Of a stretch of 38,298 bases of DNA, positions 37,746 through 38,298 are shown in pieces. Both the position numbers and the translations under genes were made by a program. The notes under the pieces were generated by a model. It ran no database searches. It had not been told where the DNA came from and saw only the letters and a program-made list of their open reading frames with translations. The DNA is from a virus, in the IMG/VR virus record IMGVR_UViG_3300041407_000068, positions 1 to 38,298 of that record. One strand, 5' to 3'. How positions within the stretch are numbered: the stretch's first letter is position 1; every line of letters begins with the position of its first letter.

Positions 37746-38298
37746 ATGAAGATCAATTGGAATGAAGCGCCTAGTGCAACGCATTACGACAAGCGCAAAG
37801 GATGTCTTCCGGCGTTCATGCGCAAGAGCACGCGCGGCAATGAATGGGAGTTTCTTAAAACCAACGGCGAGTGGATGACCTACGGCGTGCTGACCGATGA
37901 AGAGGCGGCCAAGTTGAAGAGGCGCCCAGCTTCAAAAGCACCATGGACCGGCGAAGGCCTGCCGCCAGTAGGGACGGTGTGCGAATACAACGTCGGCGGC
38001 GGTGGTTGGTTTGAGTGTGAGATTCGATATGTGACGACTCCTTACCATGACTGTCCTGTCGAAGTCGTTATGTTCCCGCCGCATCTTGGGGGAGAGCAGA
38101 CCGGCGTAGTAGGTAATGGTCCCGGTGAGGTTTCTTTCCGCCCCATCCGCACGCCCGAGCAGATCGCGGCTGAAGAGCGGGAGAAGGATGTTATTGCCGT
38201 GCTTGAGGTTATGAAGTTCGCTCACTGGAATATCAAAAACACCGAGATATCTCCCTTAGGGAAATGCCGTATTTACGCCGAGGCGATGGTGGATGCCG
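37746..38298 (+). CDS. Hypothetical protein, partial at right edge
   Basis: An open frame of 184 codons that continues past the window. It begins MKINWNEAPSATHYDKRKGC, then TRGNEWEFLKTNGEWMTYGV, then a PxxGTVCEYNVGGGGW motif (about residues 73-90) and an EQIAAEEREKDVIAVLEV helix. This two-part pattern (short N part and a PPVGTVCE domain) is common in Pseudomonas phage early proteins of unknown role. AATGGGGTGGCAGC precedes the ATG. Confidence 0.75.
   Translation, partial: MKINWNEAPSATHYDKRKGCLPAFMRKSTRGNEWEFLKTNGEWMTYGVLTDEEAAKLKRRPASKAPWTGEGLPPVGTVCEYNVGGGGWFECEIRYVTTPYHDCPVEVVMFPPHLGGEQTGVVGNGPGEVSFRPIRTPEQIAAEEREKDVIAVLEVMKFAHWNIKNTEISPLGKCRIYAEAMVDA

Noticed and set aside
1-38298. CRISPR arrays, insertion sequences, integrase or attachment sites
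   Set aside because: I saw no regularly spaced repeat-spacer pattern, no transposase motif and no integrase; the T-arm sequence at 24.67 kb is not beside an integrase gene.

Overview
The window is bacteriophage or prophage DNA. Protein families, GC-rich codon use and gene order point to a tailed phage with a short tail (podovirus type) infecting a Pseudomonas-like gammaproteobacterium. The head genes look like the Bordetella BPP-1 / Burkholderia Bcep22 type and the injection proteins are T7-like. No integrase, classical CI repressor, tail fibre or host gene is visible, so I cannot say whether this is a free phage or part of a prophage.

Layout. (1) About 1-20.6 kb, all leftward, is the late module. 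Read in transcription order (right to left) it holds a strong promoter near 20.55 kb, two holin-like membrane proteins, small and large terminase, a GNAT-like protein, portal, scaffold, major capsid, cement protein, tail adaptor and nozzle, then three or four internal/ejected virion proteins. It ends in a giant polyvalent protein (at least 1989 residues, HELGH zinc-peptidase motif) that runs off the left edge. (2) About 20.6-24.6 kb, leftward, is a mixed accessory and lysis block closed by a terminator at 20.58-20.61 kb: Arc-like and HTH regulators, nested Rz/Rz1 spanins, a candidate muralytic enzyme, the RusA resolvase and a DUF2829/Tad2 (anti-Thoeris) protein. (3) About 24.8-29.3 kb, leftward, is the recombination block: coiled-coil protein, ERF annealing protein, YqaJ/lambda-type exonuclease, DUF1367, YbcO-type nuclease and a protein with two FtsK-gamma-like winged helices. 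Its two promoters share TTGCCA-type boxes. (4) About 29.3-32.9 kb, leftward, is a dense early operon of small proteins, many with zinc ribbons, several joined by ATGA overlaps and some shorter than 50 codons. (5) About 33.0-33.8 kb is a divergent control region. (6) About 33.8-38.3 kb, rightward, holds a small XRE regulator, a replication initiator carrying iteron-like repeats inside its gene (a likely lambda-O-style origin), a probable helicase loader and a string of small early proteins, two of which are paralogous membrane microproteins.

How it may work together (inference). The divergent control region sends transcription right to replication and left to early and recombination functions. 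A separate sigma70-type promoter drives packaging, head, tail and ejection proteins, with a terminator and a hairpin inside the late operon probably adjusting the ratio of capsid to tail products. The most interesting leads are the giant virion polyvalent protein, the Tad2 fusion, the in-gene origin repeats, the shared TTGCCA operator boxes, a tRNA-like 90-nt element, a possible unusual endolysin and the FtsK-gamma tandem protein.
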